Made by a program: the position numbers and the translations under genes
The notes under the pieces: generated by a model
Seen by the model: only the letters and a program-made list of their open reading frames with translations
Told to the model about the DNA's origin: nothing
Database searches by the model: none
Shown here: positions 15,781 through 25,514 of the stretch, one piece after another
Layout of the letters: every line of letters starts with the position of its first letter
Position numbering within the stretch: the stretch's first letter is position 1
DNA from: JAJVID01 sp963743425
GTDB taxonomy: Bacteria > Acidobacteriota > Blastocatellia > RBC074
Length of the DNA: 64,000 nt
Assembly: GCA_963743425.1 (NCBI GenBank)
Contig: CAVUPU010000002.1
Coordinates: 310,001-374,000 of the forward strand
Direction of reading: 5' to 3'

Positions 15781-17945
15781 GGCAGGCCGGGCGCGAACAG
15801 ATCGCCGGTGATCGTCGCGCTGCCGTTGAGCGCGACGTTCTCGCCCGAGCATCTGCCGGATCGAGCCTTCCAATACGCCGCTGTTGAACACCGGCGCGTG
15901 ATTGACCAGAGCCGTCGCGGCGATCGAGAGAGTGGCGGCGTCGCTCGTGACGCTGCCGGCTCCGTTGCTGACCACGACTGTGTAAGAGCCGATGTCGGCG
16001 GCCTGAGCATTGAGGATCGTGAGGCTCGAGCCTGTTCGCTCCCGCAATCGCGATGCCGTCCTTGAACCACTGATAGCCCAGCCCCGGCGAGTTGTTGACG
16101 GCCACTGAGAAGGTCGCCGTCCCGCCCATCAACACGGTCACGCTCTGCGGCTGCGTGGCGATCACTGGCGGGCCGAAGACTTCAAAGACGATGCTGTTCG
16201 AGGTCACGGTGAAAGCGCCGGTGAAGCCCGGAGGCAGACCGCTGAAGGTCAGGTCGGAGGCGGTCAGATCGGTCGAACCGAAAGTGACCAGCGTGTAGAC
16301 ATTGCCGACGGCGAAGCCGGCGCCGGTACCGAAAATGAAGTGGCGCGGCCCCGCCTCGCCTTTCGTTAGCGCGCCGCTGACCGCAAGCTGATTGGCCGTG
16401 GCGTCGAGATTGAACGCCAGCACGCCGCCCGGATTCCACGCGAGCGAATCCGCGGTGAGCGCCGAACCGGACGTGGCGCCGCCCGGCATTATTGCGCCGT
16501 TATCGTTCAAGACGACCGCGCGACCTATCGTTCCATCGCCGGTGAGAATGCCGCCGGAGTTGACCGTGAGATCGGCGCCCGCGCCCACAGAGCCATCCAC
16601 ATCGAGCGCGCCGCCATTGACTGCGACCGCGCCGGTGAAGGTGTTCGCCGCGCCGAGAGTCAATCGCCCGCCGCCGGTCTTGGTGAAGCCTCCGGCGCCG
16701 GAGAGCGAACCGCTGAGCGTGATGTTGCGCGCGACATCCGACGTGTCAGCGGCCTTGATCGCGATATTGCCGTTAGCGGGCAGAGTGATCGGCAAGCTCG
16801 TTCCCCAATCGGCCTTCGCTCCCAACAGTCCGCTGCTGAAGTTGAGGTTGGTAGCGAGACCCGCGGCGCCGTTCTTGACGATGCCGCCGCCGCCAAGATA
16901 GAGCGCGCCGCCGTTGATTGTGATGGTCGCCGATCCGGCGGTGACTGCATCGTCGAAGCCGAGCGTGAATTTCTCGACCACGCTCACGCCGCCGGTGAAG
17001 GTGGCCGAGGCGACGTTGTTCGCGTTGGCGCCGTTGTTGCGGCAAAGCACGATGCCGTTTACGGCGTCGGTCGAGTTGAAGACGCCGCTGAGCACGCGCA
17101 TCGCTCCGCCGCGCCCTCCGGTCTGTTGATTCCCGATTGTGATCGCGCCGGTCGCGGTGAGCGAACCGCCCTGGATAGACATGGCGCCGTTGGAATTGGC
17201 CGTGCCGAGGCCGATGGTGGCGGCGCTCGCCGTTCCTCCGGCGATTATGAACCCGGAATTGAAGTCGGGAGCCGCCGCGCTGTTTCGGCGGATATTGACG
17301 TCGCCGACTGTCAGCGATCCGCCGTTGATGCGCAGCGTCCCGCTGAAATCCGAGTTCGTGCGGAAATTGCCCAACGCGGCGGAGCCGCCGTCAATCACGA
17401 CCGCGCTCGTCACCGCCGTGACGAGGCCGACGGTAGTGAAGGAGCCGCCCGCGATGTTGAGCTGTGTGTTGGTTCCGAGGTTGACGGCGCTATTGCCGAT
17501 GCTGAGCGATGAGCCGGGAAGGAGTCGAAGCGCGCCGCCGTTGATCGTCAGAGCGCCGGTCAGCGACGACGGCATGGTCAATGCGAGCGGACCTGCGCCG
17601 AGCTTGGTCAGACCCTGGTTGCCCGCGAGCGAGACGCCGAGAACGGTCGCGGCGTCGACGCCGAGAGGATTAACCGTCACCGTCGGATTGCCTGCGGCGA
17701 CGGCCAGCGTCAGGGCGTTGGCTGCGCTCCCGTTGTTGTCAACGATCCAGTTGCCGGGCGAAGCGACGTCCGTGTCGCCGAAGACGAGGTTGCCGATGGC
17801 GCGCGGCGAATCGAGATGCGCGATCAGATCGTCAACCAGTTCAAGCGTGGAGAAATCGGCGGTACTGCCAGCGCCTCCGCCAATGATGCCGTTAAGCCAG
17901 TTAGGATTGGCGCCCCACATCCCGCCCGAAGCTGTTCTGAATCCA
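15773..17945 (-). pseudogene. Autotransporter-type beta-strand repeats and Ig-like domain (middle-distal part of the frameshifted gene)
   Basis: This reading frame continues the polypeptide of the upstream rhamnogalacturonan lyase segment after a frameshift near 17940. It begins GGMWGANPNWLNG and carries many imperfect repeats such as GLTKLGAGPLALT, GGFTKTGGGRLTLGAANTFT and GAVAVNGGALDVDGS, typical of passenger-associated (PATR) repeats. An Ig-like domain follows (PPVIATQPQSVTVLMGGTATF ... YQWFKDGIAIAGA). The frame then goes out near 16040, and the Ig domain resumes in another frame (SLTILNAQAADIGSYTVVVS), with a further break near 15850. The product would be extracellular. It has no separate start, so it is a part, not a gene of its own. 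Confidence 0.7.
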
Positions 17946-19558
17946 GATTCCGTTGCCGGTGAGCGAACGCGTGTAGATCTGGCCCGCCGTGAATCCGCCA
18001 TTCAACGGGTTGCCCGCGACGTCGGCGATGCCGGTACCGCTCGCGTTCACATCGAGCCGCACGCTACCCTCGCCTGTGAGAGGCCCGACCGTCACATCGA
18101 AGACGCCGTCTCCGGCCTGGGCCACGCCTGAGATCGCGCCCGCAAGACCGCCGGAGAAGACCGTCGTGAAGTCGGAGGCGTCAACGCCAGGCGCCTGCTC
18201 GCTGAACGTCACGCGGAATGTGATGGCGTCCGCGCTGCTCGTCGCAGCGGTCGGGTTCTGACGATTCACCGAGACCACCGCCGGAGCGATAGTGTCCACC
18301 CTGACCGGGAAGCCGGGCGATGACGGACTCGCGCCGCCGCCATTGCTCGCCGACGCGGCGAATACAAAAGCGCCGTCGGCGAGCGTCGTGGCCGTGTGAT
18401 CGAAGCTCCACTGGCCCGCGCCGTCGGCTGTCGTCGTACCGAGCGTCGCGCCGCCGAGTGTTTTGAGTGTAATTGTGTGGCCCGCCGTCGCTGTTCCGCG
18501 AATCACGAGCGTGTTGTCGGAGGTGATCCCGTCGGTCGTCGAGGAGCCGGTATCGTCCGTGATCGCGGTTATTGCAGGCGTGGCGATGCTCGTGTCTATT
18601 GTTGAAGCGGCGGACGCAGGCCCCGTGTTGCCGGCCAGATCGGTGGCGGTCGCGGTGAAGGAGTGGCTGCCGGGATCGAGCGCAGGCCCGGTATAGGTCA
18701 GAGTCCACGCGCCTGAAGCGTCGGCGAGCGCGGTTCCGATGACGCCGGCGCCAACGCGAGTGACGCTGACGGAGCTGCCCGCTTCGGCCGTGCCCGTGAA
18801 GACGAGTGAACCTGTGTCGGCGATGTCAGCGATCACAGGCGCCGCGGGAGGAATGAGGTCAATTGTCACGCGGAACGGCGGCGTGGTCTGCGGCCCTGTC
18901 TGGTTGCTGGCGTTGGTGGCGGTCGCGGTGAAGAGCGCGACGCCGTTGGGCAGCGTTGCGTTCGTGTAATCGAGCGACCAGTTTCCGACGCCGTCGGCCA
19001 CGGCGGCGCCGATCACGCCGACGCCGAAACGCGTCACGGTCACGGTCGTGTCGGGCGCCGAAGTTCCGTGCAGGACGAGCGTCGGATCGTTCGTCACGAA
19101 ATCGCTCGCTGAAGCTCCGTTGTCGTCAGAAATCGCCGTGAAGACCGGCGCGGCAGGCCCGAGCAGCGTGTCCAGGCTCGTGACGATGTTCGGAGTGGGA
19201 GGCGGCGCCATGCCGTCGCCGAAGAAGAAGCTCGGATGCGGCGGCTGATTGTAGCCGGTGTTCTGCCAGGCGATGGCCTCGCGATACTGCCGGTCGTGCA
19301 TCAGCGTGTAGAAACGCGACGTGGTCGGAATGGTGGTGGTGTAGATGCGCAGCGCCGCGTTGTTCGTTTCGCGCCAGATCACTTCCTCGCGCCAGTCGCC
19401 GAGGATGTCGGCGCTCAGCGCGGGATTGGCCTTGGTGCCGTTGTTGGAAGCGATGCCGGTATCCGCGAGCAGGTTGGATGTGTTTCCCGCGAGCCAGTTC
19501 CATTTGCTGATCACCGTGCCGTCGAGCAGCTCGCGCAGCGATCGCCGTCCCACCAGAC
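17901..19558 (-). pseudogene. C-terminal part of PL11 lyase plus Ig-like repeats (frameshifted gene, second segment)
   Basis: After a one-base loss near 19550 the lyase continues in this frame with SLRELLDGTVISKWNW, SNNGTKANPALSADILGDWR and the family's conserved AIAWQNTGYNQPPHPSFFFG ending. Then come several bacterial Ig-like modules, each ending in runs such as GVGNWSLDYTNATLPNG and SGAWTLTYTGPALDPGSH. A SwmB-like module follows (TFRVTFSEQAPGVDASDF). The frame ends at 17901, shortly after GNGIWIQNSFG. These modules probably act as spacers or carbohydrate-binding scaffolds in a secreted enzyme. The segment lacks its own signal peptide and start. Confidence 0.75.
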
Positions 19559-21118
19559 GCCGAAATTGATCGAGGGCTTGGTCGCCGCTATCTGCACGCC
19601 GCGCGGCCCAAGCACGGCGTTGGGCGTGGATTGCTGCGCGGTGTACATACCGCCCGTGCCGCCCGAAGCCCACATCTCGTAGCCGCGAAAACGCGGATCG
19701 ACGTCGAGCGCGAGGCCGCGCCCGATGTCGCCCGCCGCCTGCACGCCGAAGATCAGCGCGCCGGTGCGCGCGTCGCGGAACTCAGCCGCATTCGGCCCAT
19801 AGCTGGTCGGGCTTTCGTGCGGTTGGAAAACTTCGAGTCCCGGCCGGTCGGGATCCATATCCGACATATGGAGCGCGTCGCCATGCCCCAGGCCCGTCGA
19901 GAAAAGCCCGGCGCCATTGTCATCAACGGCGCAAGCGCCATACATAATCTCGTCTTTTCCGTCGCCATCCACGTCGCCGATGCTCAGGTTGTGATTGCCC
20001 TGGCCGCGCCATGCGGAGAATGGATTCGGCGTGCCGGTGTGGCCTGTGTCGAATGTCCAGACGTTGGTGAGCTCGCCGTTGCGCCAGTTCCAGGCCGCGA
20101 TCACGGCGCGAGTGTAATAACCGCGAGCCATAACGAGGCTCGGCCGCTGGCCGTCGAGATAGGCGACGCCCGCCAGAAAGCGATCCACGCGATTGCCGTT
20201 ATTGTCGCCCCAGGCGCCAGCGATACCGCGCGGGACGACGTAGCTCGCGGTGGCGAGCGCCGCGCCGGTCTGGCCGTCGAAGACAGTCAGGAATTCAGGC
20301 CCGTTGAGGATAAAGCCTGCGCCGTTGCGAAAATCGGCGTTCGGGTCTCCGATCACCGCGCCCGCGCCGTCAATGGTTCCGTCCGCGGTTTTGCATGCGA
20401 CTTCGGCCTTCCCGTCTCCATCGAGATCGTAGACCTGAAACTGCGTGTAGTGCGCGCCGGCGCGGATGTTGCGACCGAGGTCAATACGCCACAGCCGCGT
20501 TCCATCGAGCTTGTAAGCGTCGAGGTAGACATTGCCTGTGAAGCCGGCCTGCGAATTGTCTTTCGAGTTCGAGGGATCCCATTTGACGATGATCTCGTAC
20601 TCGCCGTCGCCATCGAGATCGCCGACGCTGGCGTCATTCGGGCTGTAGGTGTAATTCTCGCCCACCGGCGTCACGCCCGCGGGCGGAATCTGCAACGGAA
20701 GGCGCAGGTATTGACGGACTGTGGCGTTGGCCGCCAGCGTGAAAGACGCGCTGGGCGCCTGCTCGAGGCCGAAGACGATCGCGCGCACGAAGTAGGAGTT
20801 CTCCTGAGTGAGGTCCGCCGAGTTGTCAACGAAGTGGGTCGCGCCCGTAATTGGAGTCGAGTTGAGAAGCGCGGGCGCGCCGCCGCCCGTCGAGCGGTAG
20901 AGATTGAAGGCGGTGTCCGGCGGATCGGTCCCCAGGACCCTCCAGCTTATGAAAACCTCCGTCGTCGTCGAGCGGACGGCGACGACGCCGCGACCGAGAT
21001 TCTCCATCAGAGACGGCCCTCCGGGAGATTGCTGCGTAAGAGCCGTCGGCGTCAGATAGGAGGCCACTATGTAAAAGAGCGAAATGCTCAGGATGGACAC
21101 AATCTTTCTATGCTTCAT
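19511..21118 (-). CDS. Rhamnogalacturonan lyase (PL11 type), N-terminal segment of a frameshifted gene
   Basis: Secreted endolyase cleaving the rhamnogalacturonan-I backbone of pectin. The ATG at 21116-21118 follows GAGGG seven bases upstream and opens a signal peptide (MKHRKIVSILSISLFYIVAS). The domain matches the family closely: SLMENLGRGVVAVRS, YSPNDASVGDLDGDGEYEII, KWDPSNSKDNSQAGFTGN, the calcium-binding VYDLDGDGKAEVACKTADGT, GDVDGDGKDEIMYG and GHGDALHMSDMDPDRPG. It derails at SINFGVWWDGDRC, where DSLRELLDGT is expected, because one base is missing near 19550. The remainder lies at 15106-19558 in other frames. If intact, the protein would be about 2,000 residues with Ig-like and PATR repeats. 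Confidence 0.85.
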   Translation of the reverse strand: MKHRKIVSILSISLFYIVASYLTPTALTQQSPGGPSLMENLGRGVVAVRSTTTEVFISWRVLGTDPPDTAFNLYRSTGGGAPALLNSTPITGATHFVDNSADLTQENSYFVRAIVFGLEQAPSASFTLAANATVRQYLRLPLQIPPAGVTPVGENYTYSPNDASVGDLDGDGEYEIIVKWDPSNSKDNSQAGFTGNVYLDAYKLDGTRLWRIDLGRNIRAGAHYTQFQVYDLDGDGKAEVACKTADGTIDGAGAVIGDPNADFRNGAGFILNGPEFLTVFDGQTGAALATASYVVPRGIAGAWGDNNGNRVDRFLAGVAYLDGQRPSLVMARGYYTRAVIAAWNWRNGELTNVWTFDTGHTGTPNPFSAWRGQGNHNLSIGDVDGDGKDEIMYGACAVDDNGAGLFSTGLGHGDALHMSDMDPDRPGLEVFQPHESPTSYGPNAAEFRDARTGALIFGVQAAGDIGRGLALDVDPRFRGYEMWASGGTGGMYTAQQSTPNAVLGPRGVQIAATKPSINFGVWWDGDRCASCSTAR

Positions 21119-21729
21119 CTTACTACCCTCGAAGAAGGCTCCAACTACAGTCAGGCGCTTCGGTTGGAGAGAATGGGATGGAGAGGACGCGCGTCCTTGG
21201 GCGAACCGCTGTCTCGGTTTGCGCAATCCTGCAAACTACCGAGCAATCATTGTCACATTTTCAGGGCTTTGTAGAGATTGAAATCGAGACGAAACTGTAG
21301 GAATTCATTGTGGTCGGAACAAGCCGGAAATTCCTCAGCGCGCCTTATTCCGCGATACGGAATGACGATCTTGGTATTACAACGACTTGACGGAACTGTC
21401 AATGGGTTGAATGTAGCTTGGTATTTCGCATTGCGGAATGCTTAAAGCAGTCAGCCATAGATTTTGCGTATCGTTATCGTCATGAAATCTCCAAGTTGCC
21501 CATTAAAGACTTTACAATGCCCAGAATCAGCCTTAGAGTCACTGCACAATCAACATGGGCTTACAGTTTCCGGCAGTACTTTTCGACTAACCGCCCTATC
21601 CACTTGACAACTAAAAGAACATTTTTAAGACCTGCCGATGCGTTGATCGTCCGTAGTTTTTGTGCGGTTGATCGAAAGAACGTTATCGGTCTCCGAATAT
21701 TTGCCAGGCAACCAGAGGAGGAAATCAGA
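21119..21729. other. Gene-free spacer
   Basis: About 610 bp, clearly lower in GC than its surroundings, holding the upstream regions of the divergent PL11 gene and the cysteine-rich peptide gene. An open frame does run in from 21418, but it has no ribosome binding site before the ATG at 21730, and its upstream part lacks coding character. No repeat or RNA gene is recognised. Confidence 0.5.
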
Positions 21730-21966
21730 ATGGATTCTAGAAAATTGAAAATGCTGATCTGCAGATTTCTGGCGTGCGTCGTTTTGGGCTTCTTTGCTCT
21801 CTCTCTCTCCGGCGACGTATCAGGCTCACAATCAAATTGTTGCGACCGTTGCATACAACGATTCAACAACTGCGATGCGCCGTTCCATGTATGCTGTCAA
21901 ATCTACAATGCATGCATTCAACAGTGTGGAGGCGCATGCTCACCGATGAACTGCTTCATCGATTAA
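21730..21966 (+). CDS. Small cysteine-rich secreted peptide
   Basis: Unrecognised 78-residue product. GAGGAGG lies eight bases before the ATG, a near-ideal ribosome binding site. Residues 1-33 form a signal peptide (MDSRKLKMLIC, hydrophobic FLACVVLGFFALSLSG, then a cleavage region near DVSGS). The mature peptide of about 45 residues has ten cysteines in the order CC-x2-C-x6-C-x6-CC-x5-C-x3-C-x3-C-x4-C, enough for five disulfides. It lies between two pectin-lyase genes on the opposite strand and is not co-transcribed with them. Possible roles (toxin-like peptide, metal binding, structural knottin-like protein) cannot be told apart from sequence. Confidence 0.7.
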   Translation: MDSRKLKMLICRFLACVVLGFFALSLSGDVSGSQSNCCDRCIQRFNNCDAPFHVCCQIYNACIQQCGGACSPMNCFID

Positions 21967-22010
21967 TCCCGATCGGCGCGCTTCAGCAGCCACAGAGCAA
22001 ACCTGCGGCG

Positions 22011-22120
22011 CCACAAAGAGCGCAAAGAAGAATCCAAAGGCCACAAATATTCTTCGGACTTCCGGCCTCTCCTTTCTATCCGCTTTGTGACTTTTGTGTC
22101 CTTCTTTGCGCTCTTCGTGG
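22011..22120. repeat. CACAAAG/CACGAAG-type inverted repeat
   Basis: The left arm begins CCACAAAGAGCGCAAAGAAG and the right arm ends CTTCTTTGCGCTCTTCGTGG, pairing with one G/A difference over 20 nt and more loosely beyond. The units echo the CACGAAG heptamers at 32545-32622. It fills most of the gap between the cysteine-rich peptide gene and the pectate lyase stop. Confidence 0.8.
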
Positions 22121-22186
22121 TTAACCAGGATTCCTCATCCAGGCGATCAACTTCCGCGCCGAACGCTCCTGGCGCCCCTCATAATC

Positions 22187-22961
22187 TTACTGGCTTTCAA
22201 CGGCTCCTATATCCGTCCCGCCTGGAGTTCCGGCGTTGATCAGGTCGCTTCCGGACGCGAGCCTCAGGAAATTGCCGAGGTTGATACTGCCATTGGCGTT
22301 GCGCGTGACGTTGGGCGTGAGGCTGACGAAATCGGCAGCGCTCACGACCAGCCCTTTGGCGTTGACGCTCACGCCGTTTTTCCACCAGCAGTTGGTGCTG
22401 GAGACGTCAGTGCCGGTGGTATGGTCGCTGTTGGTCCCCTGGAAAGAGAGGTTATTGGTGAAGACGTGGGTACCGTTGTCGAATTTGATGTTTTCTTCGC
22501 CGTTGTCCCACGAGGTGTTGTTGGTAAATGTGATGCTGCCCAGGTTGCGGTTGAAGGTGAAGCCATGCTTCTTGTTCCCGAAGGCTATCGAGCGCCTGAC
22601 GATGTGATTGACCGAGATGTCCTCGCCGCCGAGTTTGAAGCCGTTGCCGTCGCTGTCAGTGGTGGTGCCGCCGCTCGACAGGAACCCGTTGTTATAGGCG
22701 ATGCAATTCTCGATGGTCACGGCGCCGATCGCGCCTGTGTCATCCTGGGTGAAGAGGTCCCAGCCATCGTCAATGTTGTTGTGCGCGATGCAGCCTCGGA
22801 AGACGTTGCCGGGACCCGACGTCAGCTTGCTGGCGAAGCCGTCGGCGTCCTCTCCGTTGTCCGGGTCGAAATTGTCGAAGGAATCGCAATTGAGGATCAG
22901 ATTGTTGGAGGGCCATTCGCTCTGCGGAGCGCTCGACGAGTGGCGGCTCAGTTGAAGCCCC
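22187..22961 (-). pseudogene. C-terminal segment of frameshifted PL9 pectate lyase
   Basis: Continuation of the lyase that starts at 24809. In this frame the text resumes at YGLQLSRHSSSAPQSEWPSN and gives DNGEDADGFASKLTSGPGNV, the PL9 core with the catalytic lysine (ASKL) and calcium-binding aspartates. It then runs through beta-helix rungs (NCIAYNNGFLSSGG, HGFTFNRNLGSITFTNNTSW) to DIGAVESQ and the stop at 22187. The frame changes at a run of four C on the plus strand (22958-22961); three would restore it, so this is a homopolymer-length shift. The segment has no start of its own. Confidence 0.8.
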
Positions 22962-24809
22962 GTAGTCGCGGTTATGGTGCGTGACGCAAAGCTCGATGGT
23001 GTTGTTATTGCCGCCGATGAAGATGCCGTTGTCGCCGGCGTTCATCACCTCCAGTCCGCGCAGATGCCAGAAGAAACCGTTGAGCTGGATGCCGCGATTG
23101 GTCGAAGAGAACGACTGCGCCGAGAAGTTCAGGATCGGCCTCTCGCCGTCAAACGCAAAGATGCTCTTTGGCTGGCTGGAGGTTCCGTTGTTGCCGCGAG
23201 CGATGGTCACCGTGGCCGAGAAGTTATAGGTTCCGCCGCGCATCTGGATGGTCTGCCCTGCCTGTACGCGAGTGATGGCCGCAGTCAACGTGGTCGGCGC
23301 ATTGATCGTGCCGGGATTCGAGTCGGTCCCGTTCGGAGCGACAAAAATATCGCCGGCCGACGGCGCTGTCGGCGTCGCGCTGGCCTGGTTTGAATTGCCG
23401 CTCTCGCCGGCGGAGTTCACCGCCGAAACCACGAAGAAATAGGTCGTGCCGTTGGTAAGTCCGGTGTTCGTAAAACTGGTCGCAGTCACGCCTGTGGCTA
23501 TCGTGCTGTAAGGCCCGCCGCTCGTGGCGAGCGCTTGACGTTGTAACTTGTCGCTCCCGACGACGCGTTCCAATTCAATGACACCTGCGCGTTGCCCGCC
23601 GTAGCCGTCAGGCCGGTCGGCGCGGGAGGCAGGGATAGTTGCGGCGTCGCGCTGGCCTGGTTCGAATTGCCGCTCTCGCCGGCGGAGTTCACCGCCGAAA
23701 CCACGAAGAAATAGGTCGTGCCGTTGGTAAGTCCGGTGTTCGTAAAACTGGTCGCAGTCACGCCTGTGGCTATCGTGCGTGTAAGGCCCGCCGCTCGTGG
23801 TCGAGCGCTTGACGTTGTAACTGGCTGCTCCTGACGAGGCGTTCCAATTCAATGTCACCTGCGCGTTGCCCGGAGCGGCCGATAGACCGGTCGGCGGGGG
23901 TGGCGGGTTTCCTAGCGGCGTCGCGGTAGCCTGGGTTGAATTGGCGCTTTCACCAAACGAGTTGACCGCCGAAACCACGAAAAAGTAGGTCGTGCCGTTG
24001 ATAAGCTGGGTGTTTGTAAAGTTTGTAGCGGTAACGCCAGTGGCTATCGTCGTGTACGGACCGCCGCTCGTGGTCGACCGTTTGACGTTGTAACTGGTCG
24101 CTCCCGTCGAGGCGTTCCAGCTCAATGTCACCTGCGCGTTGCCCGGAATCACCGCCAGACCGGTCGGCGGCGGCGGCGGCGTTCCTCCACCTCCCAGCGA
24201 CGTGACGAGAAAATCGTCAAACGTAGCGCTGGCGAAAAATGTCGCCCCGCCGATAATTCCCGAGGGGAACTCACTATCCGAAGCCGTCAACTGCAGCGTC
24301 CCATTTACATAACCGCTGAGCGATGAACCCTGCGCGTCTATGCGCAGCGTGTGGAATGTTCCCGTGGAAAATGTGAACGACTTTGTCGCCAGGGTTATCG
24401 GCGAGCTTCCCGCGCGTTTTCCCAACAGCAGTCGATTTCCGTTCTGCAGCGCCAGGAAGTAGTAATGATTCGAGTTCACCACCCGCGCCATCACGCCGAC
24501 ATAGCGATCGGCGCCGTTGAAGGCGGTCGGCTTCACACGGGCCTGGATCGAGTAGTTGGTCCACGAAGACGCGCCGGTCCTGGAATTGGAGTCGGCGCTC
24601 GTGCCCGATTGCCTGTAGGCCAGCGACCCGTCGGTCACAATCGACCAGGTCCCGCTCGACCTCGACCAGCCGTTCGAATTCCCGTCCTGAAAGTCGTCGC
24701 TGAATAATTGAGTCTGAGCTGAAATTCCAAAGCCAACGAGGATCGCGAAAATCGCTCCCGCGATGGCCAAAACTATATTTCTTCTCTCGCGAATCACGCT
24801 GCTAATCAT
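22770..24809 (-). CDS. Pectate lyase (PL9 type) with LamG-like and FN3 domains, N-terminal segment of a frameshifted gene
   Basis: Secreted polygalacturonate lyase. GGAGGTGA before the ATG at 24807-24809 fixes the start; residues 1-35 form a signal peptide (VLAIAGAIFAILVGFG). A concanavalin/LamG-like domain (LFSDDFQDGNSNGW to FDDFLVTS) and three fibronectin-III modules (PPTGLAVIPGNAQVTLSWN and repeats) precede the parallel beta-helix lyase domain (IFVAPNGTDSNPGTI onward). Comparing the FN3 copies shows one extra base near 23776 and one missing base near 23528, so the third module is read out of frame between them. The frame fails again at 22958-22961, and the catalytic part lies in 22187-22961. 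Acts on pectin outside the cell together with the PL11 enzyme. Confidence 0.82.
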   Translation of the reverse strand: MISSVIRERRNIVLAIAGAIFAILVGFGISAQTQLFSDDFQDGNSNGWSRSSGTWSIVTDGSLAYRQSGTSADSNSRTGASSWTNYSIQARVKPTAFNGADRYVGVMARVVNSNHYYFLALQNGNRLLLGKRAGSSPITLATKSFTFSTGTFHTLRIDAQGSSLSGYVNGTLQLTASDSEFPSGIIGGATFFASATFDDFLVTSLGGGGTPPPPPTGLAVIPGNAQVTLSWNASTGATSYNVKRSTTSGGPYTTIATGVTATNFTNTQLINGTTYFFVVSAVNSFGESANSTQATATPLGNPPPPPTGLSAAPGNAQVTLNWNASSGAASYNVKRSTTSGGPYTHDSHRRDCDQFYEHRTYQRHDLFLRGFGGELRRRERQFEPGQRDAATIPASRADRPDGYGGQRAGVIELERVVGSDKLQRQALATSGGPYSTIATGVTATSFTNTGLTNGTTYFFVVSAVNSAGESGNSNQASATPTAPSAGDIFVAPNGTDSNPGTINAPTTLTAAITRVQAGQTIQMRGGTYNFSATVTIARGNNGTSSQPKSIFAFDGERPILNFSAQSFSSTNRGIQLNGFFWHLRGLEVMNAGDNGIFIGGNNNTIELCVTHHNRDYGASTEPPLVERSAERMALQQSDPQLRFLRQFRPGQRRGRRRLRQQADVGSRQRLPRLHRAQQH

Positions 24810-25514
24810 GGTTTCACCTCCATCCCCGGCGCCGCCTGTGTTGTTCAATTCAGAGGGCGCCGAGGGCGCTTAGTTGTTAGATAAGGGGAGTAACTCGTCC
24901 GATTTTCAATCAATTGTCTCAAGTTGTAACTAATTGTCCGTAATAACCCGTCCTGTTTGGACCCTTCCCACGAAACGCCTGATGTAAAAGACGATATGAC
25001 GATCAAAGCTCAGAGCAGAGCTTTTCTTGACGAGACCCAGCAAACTCAATAAATACAGCCATTCTATACGATTACAAGAACGAATAAGTAAAAAACCCGC
25101 CTTCGAGCCGATGCGTCATCTTTCCCGAACCGGCGCAAAGAGACGCTCAATGGACCACAGCCTCCTATACCCTGATGAACTACGGGCCGAGATTTGTCTT
25201 AATAAGTGTCAAATACCCCGACTCTGCAATTTTGTCAACGGTCTTTTGATTTGCCGCAAAAAAAATGCGCCGGATGTGTCGATCGACACGTCCGGCGACA
25301 AATGGCTGGACCCACGTCTAAACCAGACCAACTTACACTGGCGAATCAATGAAATTACAGTCATCGGGGGAGAGCGTTCAGAGTACCGACTTCAGTCGGC
25401 TGGGCTCAGATACCAAGCCCAGCCGACTGAAGTCGGTACTCTGAACGCTCTCCCCCGATGGTTTGAGATATCCCGCGATGGAAAATCAACCGCTCGATCG
25501 TGCGCTTTCAAGCA
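24810..25514. other. Gene-free spacer between the pectate lyase and alpha-2-macroglobulin genes
   Basis: About 700 bp. It includes the promoter side of the pectate lyase gene, an AT-rich middle and the 45-bp-arm inverted repeat (25362-25460). An open frame from 25027 crosses that palindrome and has no ribosome binding site, so it is not accepted. Confidence 0.6.
25362..25460. repeat. Long perfect inverted repeat, 45-bp arms
   Basis: Arms at 25362-25406 and 25416-25460 are perfect complements over 45 nt with only a 9-nt loop. Each arm has an inner palindrome (CCGACTTCAGTCGG). It lies 54 bp beyond the stop of the alpha-2-macroglobulin gene, so it would form a very stable hairpin at its mRNA 3' end, but without a T-tract. 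Confidence 0.95.

Noticed and set aside
19631..21274. 547-codon open frame on the plus strand
   Set aside because: Antisense to the PL11 lyase segment; no ribosome binding site or recognisable domain.
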